From Endomicrobium sp. (GTDB lineage: Bacteria; Elusimicrobiota; Endomicrobiia; Endomicrobiales; Endomicrobiaceae): a stretch of DNA of 10,972 nt. The position numbers and the translations under genes are program-made. Of the stretch, positions 1 to 7,321 are shown piece after piece. The notes beneath the pieces are model-generated. The model did no database searches and was not told where the DNA came from. It worked only from the letters and a program-made list of their open reading frames with translations. Position 1 is the stretch's first letter. Every line of letters starts with the position of its first letter. The DNA lies in NCBI GenBank assembly GCA_031264895.1, contig JAISDI010000086.1:1-10972 (forward strand), in the 5' to 3' direction.

Positions 1-1
1 A

Positions 2-1321
2 TTAGGCGGTGTAAAAGATGTTTAGGAGGTAAATGATTATTACCAGACTGCAAAAAACATAGCGGCCTGCGTAGACGATCAAATTGCCTGCGGGTTTGCC
101 TAAGCCTTTTGAGATTTCGCTTTTAAGAATTTCTGGCGGAACGATCCAAAATGCGAAAATGCCGGCGGCTAAAGCGCAAAACGGAACGAAATGTATTTCA
201 AGTATGTCCATAAATTTTCCGATATTTCCTTCTATAAAAATATTGCATATGAAAGTTACCGCGCCGGTAAGCAAAACCGCGTAAACTCTTTTTACCGCAA
301 ATCTGTTTTGCAAAGTTTCTATGACTACTTCCAGTATGCTTATAAGAGAAGTTACCGCAGCAAAAAATACCGCGACAAAAAATATAATCATAAAAGTTCT
401 GCCGAAAGCCATAGTTTTAAAAATATCCGGCATAGTTATAAACATAAGAGACGGGCCGCTAGCTATATCTATACCGAAAGCAAAAACGGCGGGAATTATT
501 ACAAGAGAAGCTATTACCGAAGCTAAAGTGTCTATTATGGCTACGTTTCTTGCGGAAGAAACTATATTTTCGCTTTTTTTGGCATAAGAACCGTAAACTA
601 TCATTATCGAACCGAAAATCGAAAGAGAGTAAAAGGCTTGTCCTAAAGCTAAAATCCAAGTTCTCGGGATAAACAAAAATTCCCATCTGGGCGTAAAAAG
701 ATATTTGTATCCTTCAAAAGCGTTTGGAAGAAACATCACTCTTACGGCCAAAACCAGAAATAAAATTAGAAAAGCCGGAAGCATAAATTTTCCGGCTTTT
801 TCTATTCCTTTTTCAACGCCGTTAAGCATAGTTATTATCACAAACAGCAAAACAAAAGCTATCCATAAAAGTATCGAATTTCCCGTGACGGAATTAAAAT
901 ACGTTTCGCTGCCCGCCGCAGAAAACGCCGTTCCGGAAACCGAACCTGCAAGAAAACGAAGTACCCACGCTACTATAACGGTATATCCGAGACCTATTAT
1001 AAAAACCGTTAAAACAGGAATCCAGCCTAAAAATTCGCCCGCTTTAACGGCAAAACCCGTTTTTCCTTTCAACTCTAAAGCTTTTCTAAACGCAAGTATC
1101 GGGCCTGAGCCGGTAAGCCTTCCGAGCGTAATTTCCCCTATTATCGCAGTAAAACCTAAAACTGCCACGCATATAACGTACGGAATAAGAAACATTGCCC
1201 CGCCGAGTTCTCCGGCGCGGTAAGGAAACAGCCAAATATTTCCCATACCAACCGCTGAAGCCGCGCAGGCAAGTATAAAACCCCATCTTGAAGAAAATAA
1301 ATCTTTTTTAGCGTCGCTCAT
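2..1321 (-). CDS. SNF-family sodium-coupled transporter (LeuT type)
   Basis: Likely Na+-driven uptake of an amino acid or similar small solute across the inner membrane; the substrate cannot be read from sequence. The 439-residue product is hydrophobic throughout, with about 11-12 membrane segments, the usual size for short bacterial SNF proteins. TM1 has the family signature GMGNIWLFPY at residues 25-34. By alignment to LeuT the sodium ligands look kept: A23 and N28 in TM1, S232 (T254 in LeuT), N259, and A321/T324/S325 in TM8. Y113 matches the substrate-gating Tyr108. Residue 31, normally Arg or Lys (LeuT Arg30, extracellular gate), is Leu, and the partner Asp404 appears to be Glu375. The start is the ATG at 1319-1321, because the family's conserved N-terminus begins there. 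The frame stays open to a TTG at 1444, but the extra 41 residues are unlike the family and lie partly in repeat DNA. No Shine-Dalgarno is visible before the ATG. The TAA at 2-4 makes the gene complete. Family certain, substrate unknown. Confidence 0.93.
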   Translation of the reverse strand: MSDAKKDLFSSRWGFILACAASAVGMGNIWLFPYRAGELGGAMFLIPYVICVAVLGFTAIIGEITLGRLTGSGPILAFRKALELKGKTGFAVKAGEFLGWIPVLTVFIIGLGYTVIVAWVLRFLAGSVSGTAFSAAGSETYFNSVTGNSILLWIAFVLLFVIITMLNGVEKGIEKAGKFMLPAFLILFLVLAVRVMFLPNAFEGYKYLFTPRWEFLFIPRTWILALGQAFYSLSIFGSIMIVYGSYAKKSENIVSSARNVAIIDTLASVIASLVIIPAVFAFGIDIASGPSLMFITMPDIFKTMAFGRTFMIIFFVAVFFAAVTSLISILEVVIETLQNRFAVKRVYAVLLTGAVTFICNIFIEGNIGKFMDILEIHFVPFCALAAGIFAFWIVPPEILKSEISKGLGKPAGNLIVYAGRYVFCSLVIIIYLLNIFYTA

Positions 1322-1330
1322 TATTTTATT

Positions 1331-1359
1331 ATTATGCTTTAATCTGAAAAAGCTGTCAA
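1331..1359 (-). promoter_or_regulatory. Sigma70-type promoter of the SNF transporter
   Basis: Read on the minus strand: TTGACA at 1359-1354, a 17-base spacer, then CATAAT at 1336-1331. This is a perfect -35 and a 5/6 match -10 at ideal spacing. Only nine bases separate the -10 from the ATG at 1321, so transcription would start about two to four bases before the start codon. That fits the missing ribosome binding site and suggests a leaderless transcript. Confidence 0.55.
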
Positions 1360-1441
1360 ACGTCGTTTTTGCATTATTTATTTTTAAAATAGTCCAAATT
1401 AAGAATTGTATTTCTCTGAAAATCTCTTTAGATGTACCCTG

Positions 1442-1651
1442 CAAACAAAGTTTGTCAGAGTCTGCTGTTAATTTATTTCACGACGAGAACTGCTAAAACC
1501 CCGTCAGAGTCTTCGACTCTGCTCCCCCTTTTTACGAAAAAGGGGAATTACGACAACAGCAAAGTGGATTCCCGATAAAAACCTTCGGGAATGACAAAGG
1601 AATAAAATTATTTTTATCGTAATTCCCGAGTGTCGTAATAGGGAATTACGA
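1442..1651. repeat. Cluster of palindromic repeat modules (no gene)
   Basis: Most of the gene-free stretch 1322-1854 is a chain of inverted repeats. Arms: 1442-1446/1450-1454 (5 bp); 1505-1511/1515-1521 (7 bp, 3-base loop); 1525-1533/1537-1545 (9 bp, C4T5 against A5G4, 3-base loop); 1568-1575/1585-1592 (8 bp); 1617-1627/1641-1651 (11 bp, 13-base loop). The words ATTCCC/GGGAAT and ACGAC recur between hairpins. The stretch 1461-1488 (tctg..gttaat...acgacgaga) is shared with 8261-8288 in the feo locus, so this is a dispersed repeat family and not a local terminator. The open frame that can be drawn through it on the minus strand (1614-1853) has no recognisable protein character. Confidence 0.7.
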
Positions 1652-1774
1652 CTAACGGCATGGGTGACATTGACACAACATATACGTCAGTCCGGACTTT
1701 ATATGGCGTGTTATAATGGCAGAAAGCGGATTTTGCCGTGTCAAAATTTTTTTGCTTGTCAGAATTTGACTTAC

Positions 1775-1809
1775 AAATCCCCGGCAAGAGGGGTTTCTGC
1801 CGGGGATTT
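1775..1809 (-). terminator. Strong hairpin ending the outer-membrane protein operon
   Basis: Perfect 12-bp inverted repeat (1775-1786 with 1798-1809; core CCCCGGCA/TGCCGGGG) with an 11-base loop, starting 45 bases after the stop of the minus-strand gene at 1855. A second hairpin (1812-1818 with 1828-1834, GTTTCGG/CCGAAAC, 9-base loop) lies between it and the stop codon. On the minus strand the large stem ends in ATTT but has no long U-run, so it may be a weak intrinsic terminator or an mRNA 3'-end stabiliser. Position and stem strength are the main support. Confidence 0.55.
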
Positions 1810-1854
1810 ATGTTTCGGAAATGTTTACCGAAACTTAAGGCGTGTTCACACAAA

Positions 1855-4086
1855 TTACTCTATAAAAATTTCTGTGCGGCGGTTTGCGGCTCTGCCTTCT
1901 TTTGTCGCGTTTGTTTTTATCGGAATCGTTTCGGCAAATCCTACAAATTCCAATTTGTCCGCGTCTACGCCGTACTCTATGAGTTTATCACCGACGGCTC
2001 TTGCTCTGCGTTTTGACAAAAGCATATTAAACTCGTGTGTTCCCGTGTTGTCCGTATGGCCTTCGACCGTTATTTTTTTATACTCATATTTTGATATCTC
2101 GTGTACAACTTTTCTTACGTCTTTTTCCGATTGCGCAGACAATGCCGCATCGTTGGTTTTGAATAATGCCGCATTGAGCCTCAGAGATTTTATCTTGGGA
2201 TTTCTTCTTCTTGCCTGCGCTTCTTCTAATTTGGTTTTTTCATATTCAAGCAATTGCAATGCTCTTATTTTTGCGGCTAAAGCTCTTTCTTCGGTTTCTT
2301 GTGTTTCTTTCTGCAAATCTTCAATTTTTTTATCGCTGAGTTTCCCGTTGGCAAGAGACAGTTTGTTTCTCGACGTATTAAGTTTTTCTAATGCCTCGTC
2401 TGCCGTCCGTATGACAAATTTTGCTTTGATTACCACCAGCTCGTCGTTTACTTCATCTTTCCTTATTTCTTTTTCGATTTCTTTTATTATGTCTTCATCC
2501 TGTTTTACAAGATTTTTTGCTTCTTCAAGTTCTTTTATTCCGTAAAGATATTCTGTAAGTCTCTTCTCCGCTGTTTTTGCGGTATCCGCTATTTCTTCCA
2601 GTTCTTTTGCGATCCTTACTCTGTCCATACTCTTAATGCTTGTATTGTCGCCAAGCCTTGTTTCAAGCTTGTCAACCAAAATCAAAGATTGAACGGCGTA
2701 TTCAAGCGACTGCTCGGCATCTTCGCGGGTACTGCGGTCAATTATGGCTTTTTCGGATTCTTCATATGCCTGACCGGCAAGACTTTTTGCCAGTTCCATA
2801 TCTTTGTAGAACGATTTATCCTTTTTTCCGAATACGAATCTTATGCCGGCATTCCCCATCAAACCTGCGTATTTTTCCGCTCTTATTGCGTTTACGTTTG
2901 CAAAAATTTTCAGGCTTTTTATGATTTTTGCTTCAATGCCTGCGCCTACTCCGCCTTGAAACTGTCCTTCTTCGCTTCCTCTGCTTGTAAACTTTATATT
3001 AGTATTTTCGAAAACGCTTTTGATTTCGGGTTTGTTGCCCGTTATCAAATATCTGGCTTCGACGTCCGCATAAACGCTGAATATTTTTCTTTCGTATTTC
3101 GCGCCTATGCCGATACGCGCCGCGCTTCTCAAATAGTTTCCGCTTTTAACTTTCAAATTATATTGTCCGGCGTGTTTTTCATTAAAACTTTTATATTTAG
3201 TATCTTCGGCTTCGATGCCTATAAACGGTCTCAGAGTTGTATGCTGCGTCAGTCCGAAATTCAACGCTCCTTCTATGTCGGCGCTTATGGTTATGGCATC
3301 TATGGTTGCTTTCGCAGTCTTGTCCATAACTTCTCTTTTCGTCTCAAACTTGTCCATGCTTCCCAGCAGCATTCCTTTTAATTCCCAGCCTTCTTTCAAA
3401 TATCCGCCGTACAAGCCGATACCGCCCTTTTTTCCTTCAGCTTTATTTTTTTTCTGCTCTATATCGTCTTTGTGAACTCTCGCGTATATTCCGTACAATA
3501 TCCCTTTCTCGCCGATATATCTGTCATAACCCATCATCGCTCCAAAAGATGAATCTTTATAATCTCCGAGAGAATTTTCATCGCTCATAAATATTTCCCG
3601 CCCGCCTTTCGCCTGCATCCAGAGACCGTTATTTGTAGCGTCTTCTTCTGCATGGTTTCTCGCTTTATCATATATTTCGTCCGACGGGCTGTCTGCGGCG
3701 GCGTTTCTTATCACGTTTGCAAGGAAATAACCCGAAAGATTAGACAATACATGTCTTTGTTCACGTTCATTTAAATCCGATAAAAAATGATCTATTGCCG
3801 TCTCCCATTCGGAAGAAGGATTTAGAGATATTTTATCTACGGCTTTTGCGACTTCTTTTTGATTAAAAGTTAAACCGCGTACACCGGAGAAAGTACTCAC
3901 GGACATATAGGTTACGTTAAGCCTTGCTTTATTGTCGCGGTATCGCAGAGGTGTTTCGGCAAAATTGCCCAACACGGATGTTTCGTTGGTCGCGTACAGT
4001 TCATGGTTTTTTGTCTGTCCAAAAACTTCCGCCGCATACAAAAAAAGCGCGGCAATCACGATTTGAAAAAATAAAATTTTTTTCAT
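1855..4086 (-). CDS. Autotransporter-type barrel protein with C-terminal OmpA domain (paralogue 1)
   Basis: Predicted outer-membrane barrel protein that also holds peptidoglycan. The product is 743 residues. Residues 1 to about 23 form a signal peptide (MKK, hydrophobic core, AEVFG). About 70-130 resembles the helical segment that precedes autotransporter barrels (FNQKE..., LSNLSGYFLANVIRNAA). About 154-420 is an autotransporter-like beta-domain of alternating strands ending in RFVFG. About 421-628 is charged and helical, rich in Glu, Lys and Ala, probably coiled coil. About 634-743 is an OmpA-like peptidoglycan-binding domain with GHTDN (676-680), LSKRRA (690-695) and ANRRTEI; D679 and R694 have the same 15-residue spacing as the diaminopimelate-binding D271/R286 of OmpA. 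The start is the ATG at 4084-4086, because GGAGG lies just upstream; an in-frame ATG at 4110 lies before that site and would bury the signal peptide. It is the second gene of a pair with its full-length homologue at 4148-6391. There is no room for a real passenger domain. Domain calls are firm; the role as an OM-wall tether is inferred. Confidence 0.88.
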   Translation of the reverse strand: MKKILFFQIVIAALFLYAAEVFGQTKNHELYATNETSVLGNFAETPLRYRDNKARLNVTYMSVSTFSGVRGLTFNQKEVAKAVDKISLNPSSEWETAIDHFLSDLNEREQRHVLSNLSGYFLANVIRNAAADSPSDEIYDKARNHAEEDATNNGLWMQAKGGREIFMSDENSLGDYKDSSFGAMMGYDRYIGEKGILYGIYARVHKDDIEQKKNKAEGKKGGIGLYGGYLKEGWELKGMLLGSMDKFETKREVMDKTAKATIDAITISADIEGALNFGLTQHTTLRPFIGIEAEDTKYKSFNEKHAGQYNLKVKSGNYLRSAARIGIGAKYERKIFSVYADVEARYLITGNKPEIKSVFENTNIKFTSRGSEEGQFQGGVGAGIEAKIIKSLKIFANVNAIRAEKYAGLMGNAGIRFVFGKKDKSFYKDMELAKSLAGQAYEESEKAIIDRSTREDAEQSLEYAVQSLILVDKLETRLGDNTSIKSMDRVRIAKELEEIADTAKTAEKRLTEYLYGIKELEEAKNLVKQDEDIIKEIEKEIRKDEVNDELVVIKAKFVIRTADEALEKLNTSRNKLSLANGKLSDKKIEDLQKETQETEERALAAKIRALQLLEYEKTKLEEAQARRRNPKIKSLRLNAALFKTNDAALSAQSEKDVRKVVHEISKYEYKKITVEGHTDNTGTHEFNMLLSKRRARAVGDKLIEYGVDADKLEFVGFAETIPIKTNATKEGRAANRRTEIFIE

Positions 4087-4147
4087 TTTTCCTCCATTAA
4101 CATACGGCATTTTACTTAAGTTACTTACAAAACTGCTATATATTTAA

Positions 4148-6391
4148 TTATTCGACAAAAATTATCGTCCGTCTGTTAGCGATTCTTCCTTCTTCGGTGA
4201 CATTTGTTTGTACCGGCATTGTTGCGCCCAAACCCGTATAGTTTATTTTGTCTTCAGGTATGCCGTATTCGACAAGTTTATCCCGAACGGCTATTGCTCT
4301 CTGCTTTGATAAAGTAAGATTCGTTTCGTGCGTTCCGACATTATCGGTATGCCCTTCTACGATTATTCTGCTGTATTCGTATTTTTTTAGTTCGTCGGCA
4401 ATATTTTTTAAAATTTTTTCGGCTTCGGCAGTCAATGTAATGTCGTTGACGTCAAATACCGCAGCATTGAATTTTAGAGTTCCGGTATCCGAATTATTTC
4501 TTCTTTCCTCAGCTTTTCTTACGCTTATTTTATGTTTTTCATTTTCAATCAATTTCACGGCTCTGTTTCTGGTGTAGAGGGTTTTGATTTCTGCTTCTTT
4601 CAGCCTTTTCTCTAAAGCGTCGATTTCGACGTCGCTAAGCTTTCTGTGCGCAAAAGCGAATTTTTCTTTCGACTTTTCAAGTTTCCTTAAAGCGTCATCC
4701 GCCGTATGCACTGCAAGGGCGGACTGGCCTATTGCGCTCTCATTATCTATTTCTCCGTTTTCCGTTTTATACTCGACGTCGTCAATTATGTCTTTGGCGT
4801 GAGTTGCCAAAATTTTTGCGCCTTCAAGATCTTTTATGCCAAAAACGAATTCTATAATTCTTTGTTTTGCCGCCAACGCTTTATCGGCAATACCTTCAAT
4901 CTTTTTTTCAATTTTCGTTCTATAAGGAGCGTTTGCTTCAAAATTATTTTTCAGTTTGTCTTCAAGCCTATTGCTCAAATTTAAAGCCGCATTGGCATAT
5001 TCGACTCCTATATACGCAAGATCCTGAGTTTCATAATATTCTTGCGTAAACTGCCGTTTCGTGATTTGTTCCGATTCTTCATAAGCTTTATCGGCAAGTT
5101 TTTTTGCGCGCTTGATTTCTTTGTTTAATGAAGAACTTTTTTTCCCGAAAGAAAACATTATTCCGGTATTTACGGCAAGACTGCCGTATTTTTCGGCGTC
5201 AATCAGATTTACGTTTGCAAAGGCTTTAAGATTTTTTATGATTTCAAATTCCGTGCCGGCGCCTATGCCGTATTCAACCCATCCTTCTTCGCTTCCAGCG
5301 CTTCTAAACGTCATATTCGTATGCTTAAACGAGCTTTTGATTTCGGGTTTGTTTTCGCTCATCAGATATTTTGCTTCGACGCCTGCATAAAAGCTCCGTT
5401 TTTCCGTTTCATACTCTATTGTAATTCCGCTGCGCGCCGCGCTCCTGAAATAGTTTCCTTTTCTTACGTCTAAATTATATTCCGACGCGCCGGTTTCTTT
5501 GAACCTTCCGTAATGCGTATTAGAAACTTCTATACCGGCAAACGGCCTTAAATTTATGTGTTTCGTGAACCATAATTTTAATGCTCCTTCAATATCGGCA
5601 TTAACCGTTGCCGCATTTATAGCCGCCTTAGCAGTTTTTCCAAATACTTTTCTCTTTGTATCGAATTTATCCGCGCTTGCGAACAGCATTCCTTTTAATT
5701 CCAAGAATCCTTTAAAATATCCTCCGTATAAACCGAAACCGCCTCTTTGTCCGTCAGCTTTATCAGATCTTTGTTCAATTCTGTCTTTATCGATTCCTGC
5801 ATATATCCCGTACAATATGCCCTTTTTCTCTATATATCTGTCAAAGCCGCCCATCGCTCCTAAAAACAAATTTTTATAGTCCCCGACAGAATTGCCGTCG
5901 CTTTTGAAGATTTCCCGACCGACTTTTGTTTGCGCCCATATACCGTTATTTGCCATATCTTTTTTTGCATGATTTTTAATTTTACCGTATATTTCGCCCG
6001 ACGGACTGCCCGACGCGGCATTTCTTATGACATTTGCAAGAAAATAGCCCGACAGCTTTGACAAAGCATGTCTTTGTTCGTTTTCGTTCAAGTTATTAAA
6101 AAGATTATCTATTGTTGTACCAAATGAGGATGGAGGGTTTAGCAATATTCTGTCTATGACATTTGCAATTTCTTTTTGATTAAACGTCAAGCCGTTTAAA
6201 GCGGCAAATTTGCCGTTTACGGCATAATTATATGGTATATTATATGTTCGCGGGAGGCCGGCTCTAAAATTTTTTAGTCCCAAAGATTTGTAGGTTGAAT
6301 ATAAATCGTGATTTTCTGCCTGCGAGGAAACTGCCTTTACAAAAAATAAGGCAAGTATAATAAGAATTTTCAAAAATACAGATTTCTTCAT
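4148..6391 (-). CDS. Autotransporter-type barrel protein with C-terminal OmpA domain (paralogue 2)
   Basis: The 747-residue product is homologous along its whole length to the protein at 1855-4086, so the pair arose by tandem duplication. Layout: signal peptide 1 to about 23 (MKKSVFLKILIILALFFVKA, then VSSQA); pre-barrel helices about 68-126 (FNQKEIANVID, LSKLSGYFLANVIRNAA); beta-barrel about 149-416, with conserved DFDRYI-like, GLYGGYF and FRSAARSGI stretches, ending IMFSFG; charged helical linker about 417-632; OmpA-like domain about 638-747 with GHTDN (D683), LSKQRA (R698) and ANRRTIIF. The ATG at 6389-6391 is preceded by AAGGGGAAG, a fair ribosome binding site, and begins a clean signal peptide. 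It is the promoter-proximal gene; the stop is followed after 61 bases by the next start, with no terminator seen between, so the two are probably co-transcribed from the promoter near 6502-6530. The linker and the first 60 residues differ most between the paralogues; barrel and OmpA domain are best kept. Confidence 0.88.
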   Translation of the reverse strand: MKKSVFLKILIILALFFVKAVSSQAENHDLYSTYKSLGLKNFRAGLPRTYNIPYNYAVNGKFAALNGLTFNQKEIANVIDRILLNPPSSFGTTIDNLFNNLNENEQRHALSKLSGYFLANVIRNAASGSPSGEIYGKIKNHAKKDMANNGIWAQTKVGREIFKSDGNSVGDYKNLFLGAMGGFDRYIEKKGILYGIYAGIDKDRIEQRSDKADGQRGGFGLYGGYFKGFLELKGMLFASADKFDTKRKVFGKTAKAAINAATVNADIEGALKLWFTKHINLRPFAGIEVSNTHYGRFKETGASEYNLDVRKGNYFRSAARSGITIEYETEKRSFYAGVEAKYLMSENKPEIKSSFKHTNMTFRSAGSEEGWVEYGIGAGTEFEIIKNLKAFANVNLIDAEKYGSLAVNTGIMFSFGKKSSSLNKEIKRAKKLADKAYEESEQITKRQFTQEYYETQDLAYIGVEYANAALNLSNRLEDKLKNNFEANAPYRTKIEKKIEGIADKALAAKQRIIEFVFGIKDLEGAKILATHAKDIIDDVEYKTENGEIDNESAIGQSALAVHTADDALRKLEKSKEKFAFAHRKLSDVEIDALEKRLKEAEIKTLYTRNRAVKLIENEKHKISVRKAEERRNNSDTGTLKFNAAVFDVNDITLTAEAEKILKNIADELKKYEYSRIIVEGHTDNVGTHETNLTLSKQRAIAVRDKLVEYGIPEDKINYTGLGATMPVQTNVTEEGRIANRRTIIFVE

Positions 6392-6469
6392 TTTCTTCCC
6401 CTTATGTTCCGGTTAGAACATTCGGATAGATAAAAAAATAATCACACTATACTTATAATATTTTTAAGT

Positions 6470-6484
6470 TAATAATGATTATTT
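6470..6484. promoter_or_regulatory. Fur/PerR-like palindrome before the barrel-protein operon
   Basis: TAATAATGATTATTT contains a perfect 6-1-6 palindrome (AATAAT-G-ATTATT, 6471-6483). It matches 11 of 14 informative positions of the 7-1-7 Fur consensus TGATAAT-N-ATTATCA and equally 11 of 14 of the PerR form. It lies just downstream of the predicted start point of the minus-strand operon, a normal place for a repressor site. The region is very AT-rich, so chance is a real possibility, and no Fur-family gene is in the window. Confidence 0.3.
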
Positions 6485-6501
6485 TTCGAACGCTTGATTA
6501 A

Positions 6502-6530
6502 ACAATATATATTTTTTTCTAAATTGTCAA
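6502..6530 (-). promoter_or_regulatory. Candidate promoter of the barrel-protein operon
   Basis: On the minus strand: TTGACA at 6530-6525, a 17-base spacer, then TATTGT at 6507-6502 (4/6); TATATT two bases earlier is an alternative -10. Transcription would start near 6495, giving a leader of about 100 bases before the ATG at 6391. Confidence 0.45.
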
Positions 6531-6622
6531 TAATAACATTATATTAATGATATTTTATTTTTAGAGATTTTATATTTAAAATTTGCTTTATATTCAATAT
6601 TTATTCATGGTTTATTAAATAA

Positions 6623-6641
6623 TCACACTATATTAGTATGA
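6623..6641. promoter_or_regulatory. 19-bp operator-like palindrome with a second half-site
   Basis: The sequence reads TCAcACTA-tat-TAGTaTGA: 8-bp arms with one mismatch around a 3-base centre. The 16 bases at 6617-6632 (aaataatcacactata) recur exactly at 6436-6451, where only the left arm is kept. Two copies of a site in the divergent region between the regulator and the outer-membrane operon suggest protein binding, possibly by the DtxR-type regulator, whose family typically uses palindromes of about 19 bp. The arms differ from the TTAG-N6-CTAA sites of the feo genes, so a different regulator is equally possible. The rest of 6392-6821 is AT-rich and shows no gene. Confidence 0.4.
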
Positions 6642-6751
6642 TTTAATTTTTTAGATTTTTACAATTACAGCCATTGTTAGTATTTGCCGTAAAATTTGTT
6701 ATTTGCTGTTCTGACCTTTAGAAATTAATTCTTATTTTCAGCGCTGCCCGC

Positions 6752-6780
6752 TTGACAAATATTACTTTAAATTTTATAAT
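6752..6780 (+). promoter_or_regulatory. Sigma70-type promoter of the DtxR-family regulator
   Basis: TTGACA at 6752-6757, a 17-base spacer and TATAAT at 6775-6780: perfect consensus at both hexamers. The predicted start point is near 6787, about 35 bases before the GTG start. TTAT-N6-CTAA at 6774-6787, one mismatch from the sites found before the three feo genes, covers the -10 and the start point, which would allow autorepression. Confidence 0.75.
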
Positions 6781-6821
6781 AACCTAAGAAATTATGTTAT
6801 TTTTATAATTCTGGAGATTAT

Positions 6822-7286
6822 GTGGTAAAATTTAAAAGAAGTGATTCTTTAAATAATCTCAGCGCGGCTTTAGAAAATTATCTGGAAACCATTGCCGCTT
6901 TAAAGAGAGAAAAGAAATATGCAAGAGTCGGCGATATAGCAAAAGCGCTTAATGTTAAAAGTTCAAGCGTTAATGTAGCGATAAATTTTCTTGCCGAAAA
7001 CGGACTTGTAATACACGAAAGATACGGATATGTCGATTTGACTGAAGAAGGCGATAAAATCGCAAAAGAAGTTCAAAGAAAGCACGATATACTATATATG
7101 TTTCTCAGAGATTTACTTTTTGTCGAAAGCGCTTTGGCTGTTAAAGAAGCTTGCGAAATAGAACATTCCATAAGTTCCGGCACTATACACAGACTTGAAA
7201 GACTCTACGAACTTCTAAAGAAACATTTTCTGACCTCTCCTAAAGATATGGCAAATCTTCAGGACTATCTTGAAAAGGCGGAATGA
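6822..7286 (+). CDS. DtxR/MntR-family metal-dependent repressor
   Basis: Cytoplasmic metal-sensing repressor, probably the iron sensor of the adjacent feo genes. In the 154-residue product the winged helix-turn-helix is about 13-75 (LENYLETIAAL, VGDIAKALNVKSSSVNVAINFLAENGLV, then the wing GYVDLT) and the dimerisation/metal domain about 76-136. Candidate ligands by alignment: N19 and E22 at the DtxR Met10/MntR Asp8-Glu11 region, H88 (DtxR His79, MntR His77), C111, E114 and H115 (ACEIEH). The Cys in this last motif matches DtxR Cys102-Glu105-His106 (ACRWEH), whereas MntR has Glu here, which favours iron over manganese. The C-terminal SH3-like domain of full-length DtxR (about 226 residues) is absent, as in MntR. 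The start is GTG at 6822, with GGAG at 6813-6816; the ATG two bases earlier is out of frame and stops after two codons. It is followed by a hairpin terminator and the feo genes on the same strand. Family sure; iron specificity inferred. Confidence 0.9.
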   Translation: MVKFKRSDSLNNLSAALENYLETIAALKREKKYARVGDIAKALNVKSSSVNVAINFLAENGLVIHERYGYVDLTEEGDKIAKEVQRKHDILYMFLRDLLFVESALAVKEACEIEHSISSGTIHRLERLYELLKKHFLTSPKDMANLQDYLEKAE

Positions 7287-7321
7287 GCGGGAACGGACGG
7301 CAGTAAGTCATGGAAAGTTTT

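Noticed and set aside
1322..1444. N-terminal extension of the SNF transporter from a TTG at 1444
   Set aside because: Conserved sequence begins at the ATG at 1321, and a consensus promoter lies inside the supposed extension.
1670..1717. TTGACA (1670-1675) and TATAAT (1712-1717) on the plus strand, looking like a promoter for a small RNA
   Set aside because: The spacing is 36 bases; neither hexamer has a partner at 16-18 bases, and no convincing RNA follows.
1614..1853. 79-codon open frame on the minus strand in the repeat cluster
   Set aside because: It runs through hairpins and the operon terminator, shows no domain or plausible start context, and reads like translated repeat DNA.
1664..2545. 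293-codon open frame on the plus strand
   Set aside because: It lies antisense to the OmpA-domain gene, whose signal peptide, motifs and ribosome binding site are clear; the plus-strand product is Ser/Phe-rich shadow sequence.
4087..4110. Upstream ATG adding eight residues to barrel-protein paralogue 1
   Set aside because: GGAGG lies between the two ATGs at ideal distance for the second, which also begins a normal signal peptide.
6820..6822. ATG overlapping the regulator's GTG start
   Set aside because: It is out of frame and reaches a stop after two codons; the GTG is in frame and correctly spaced from GGAG.
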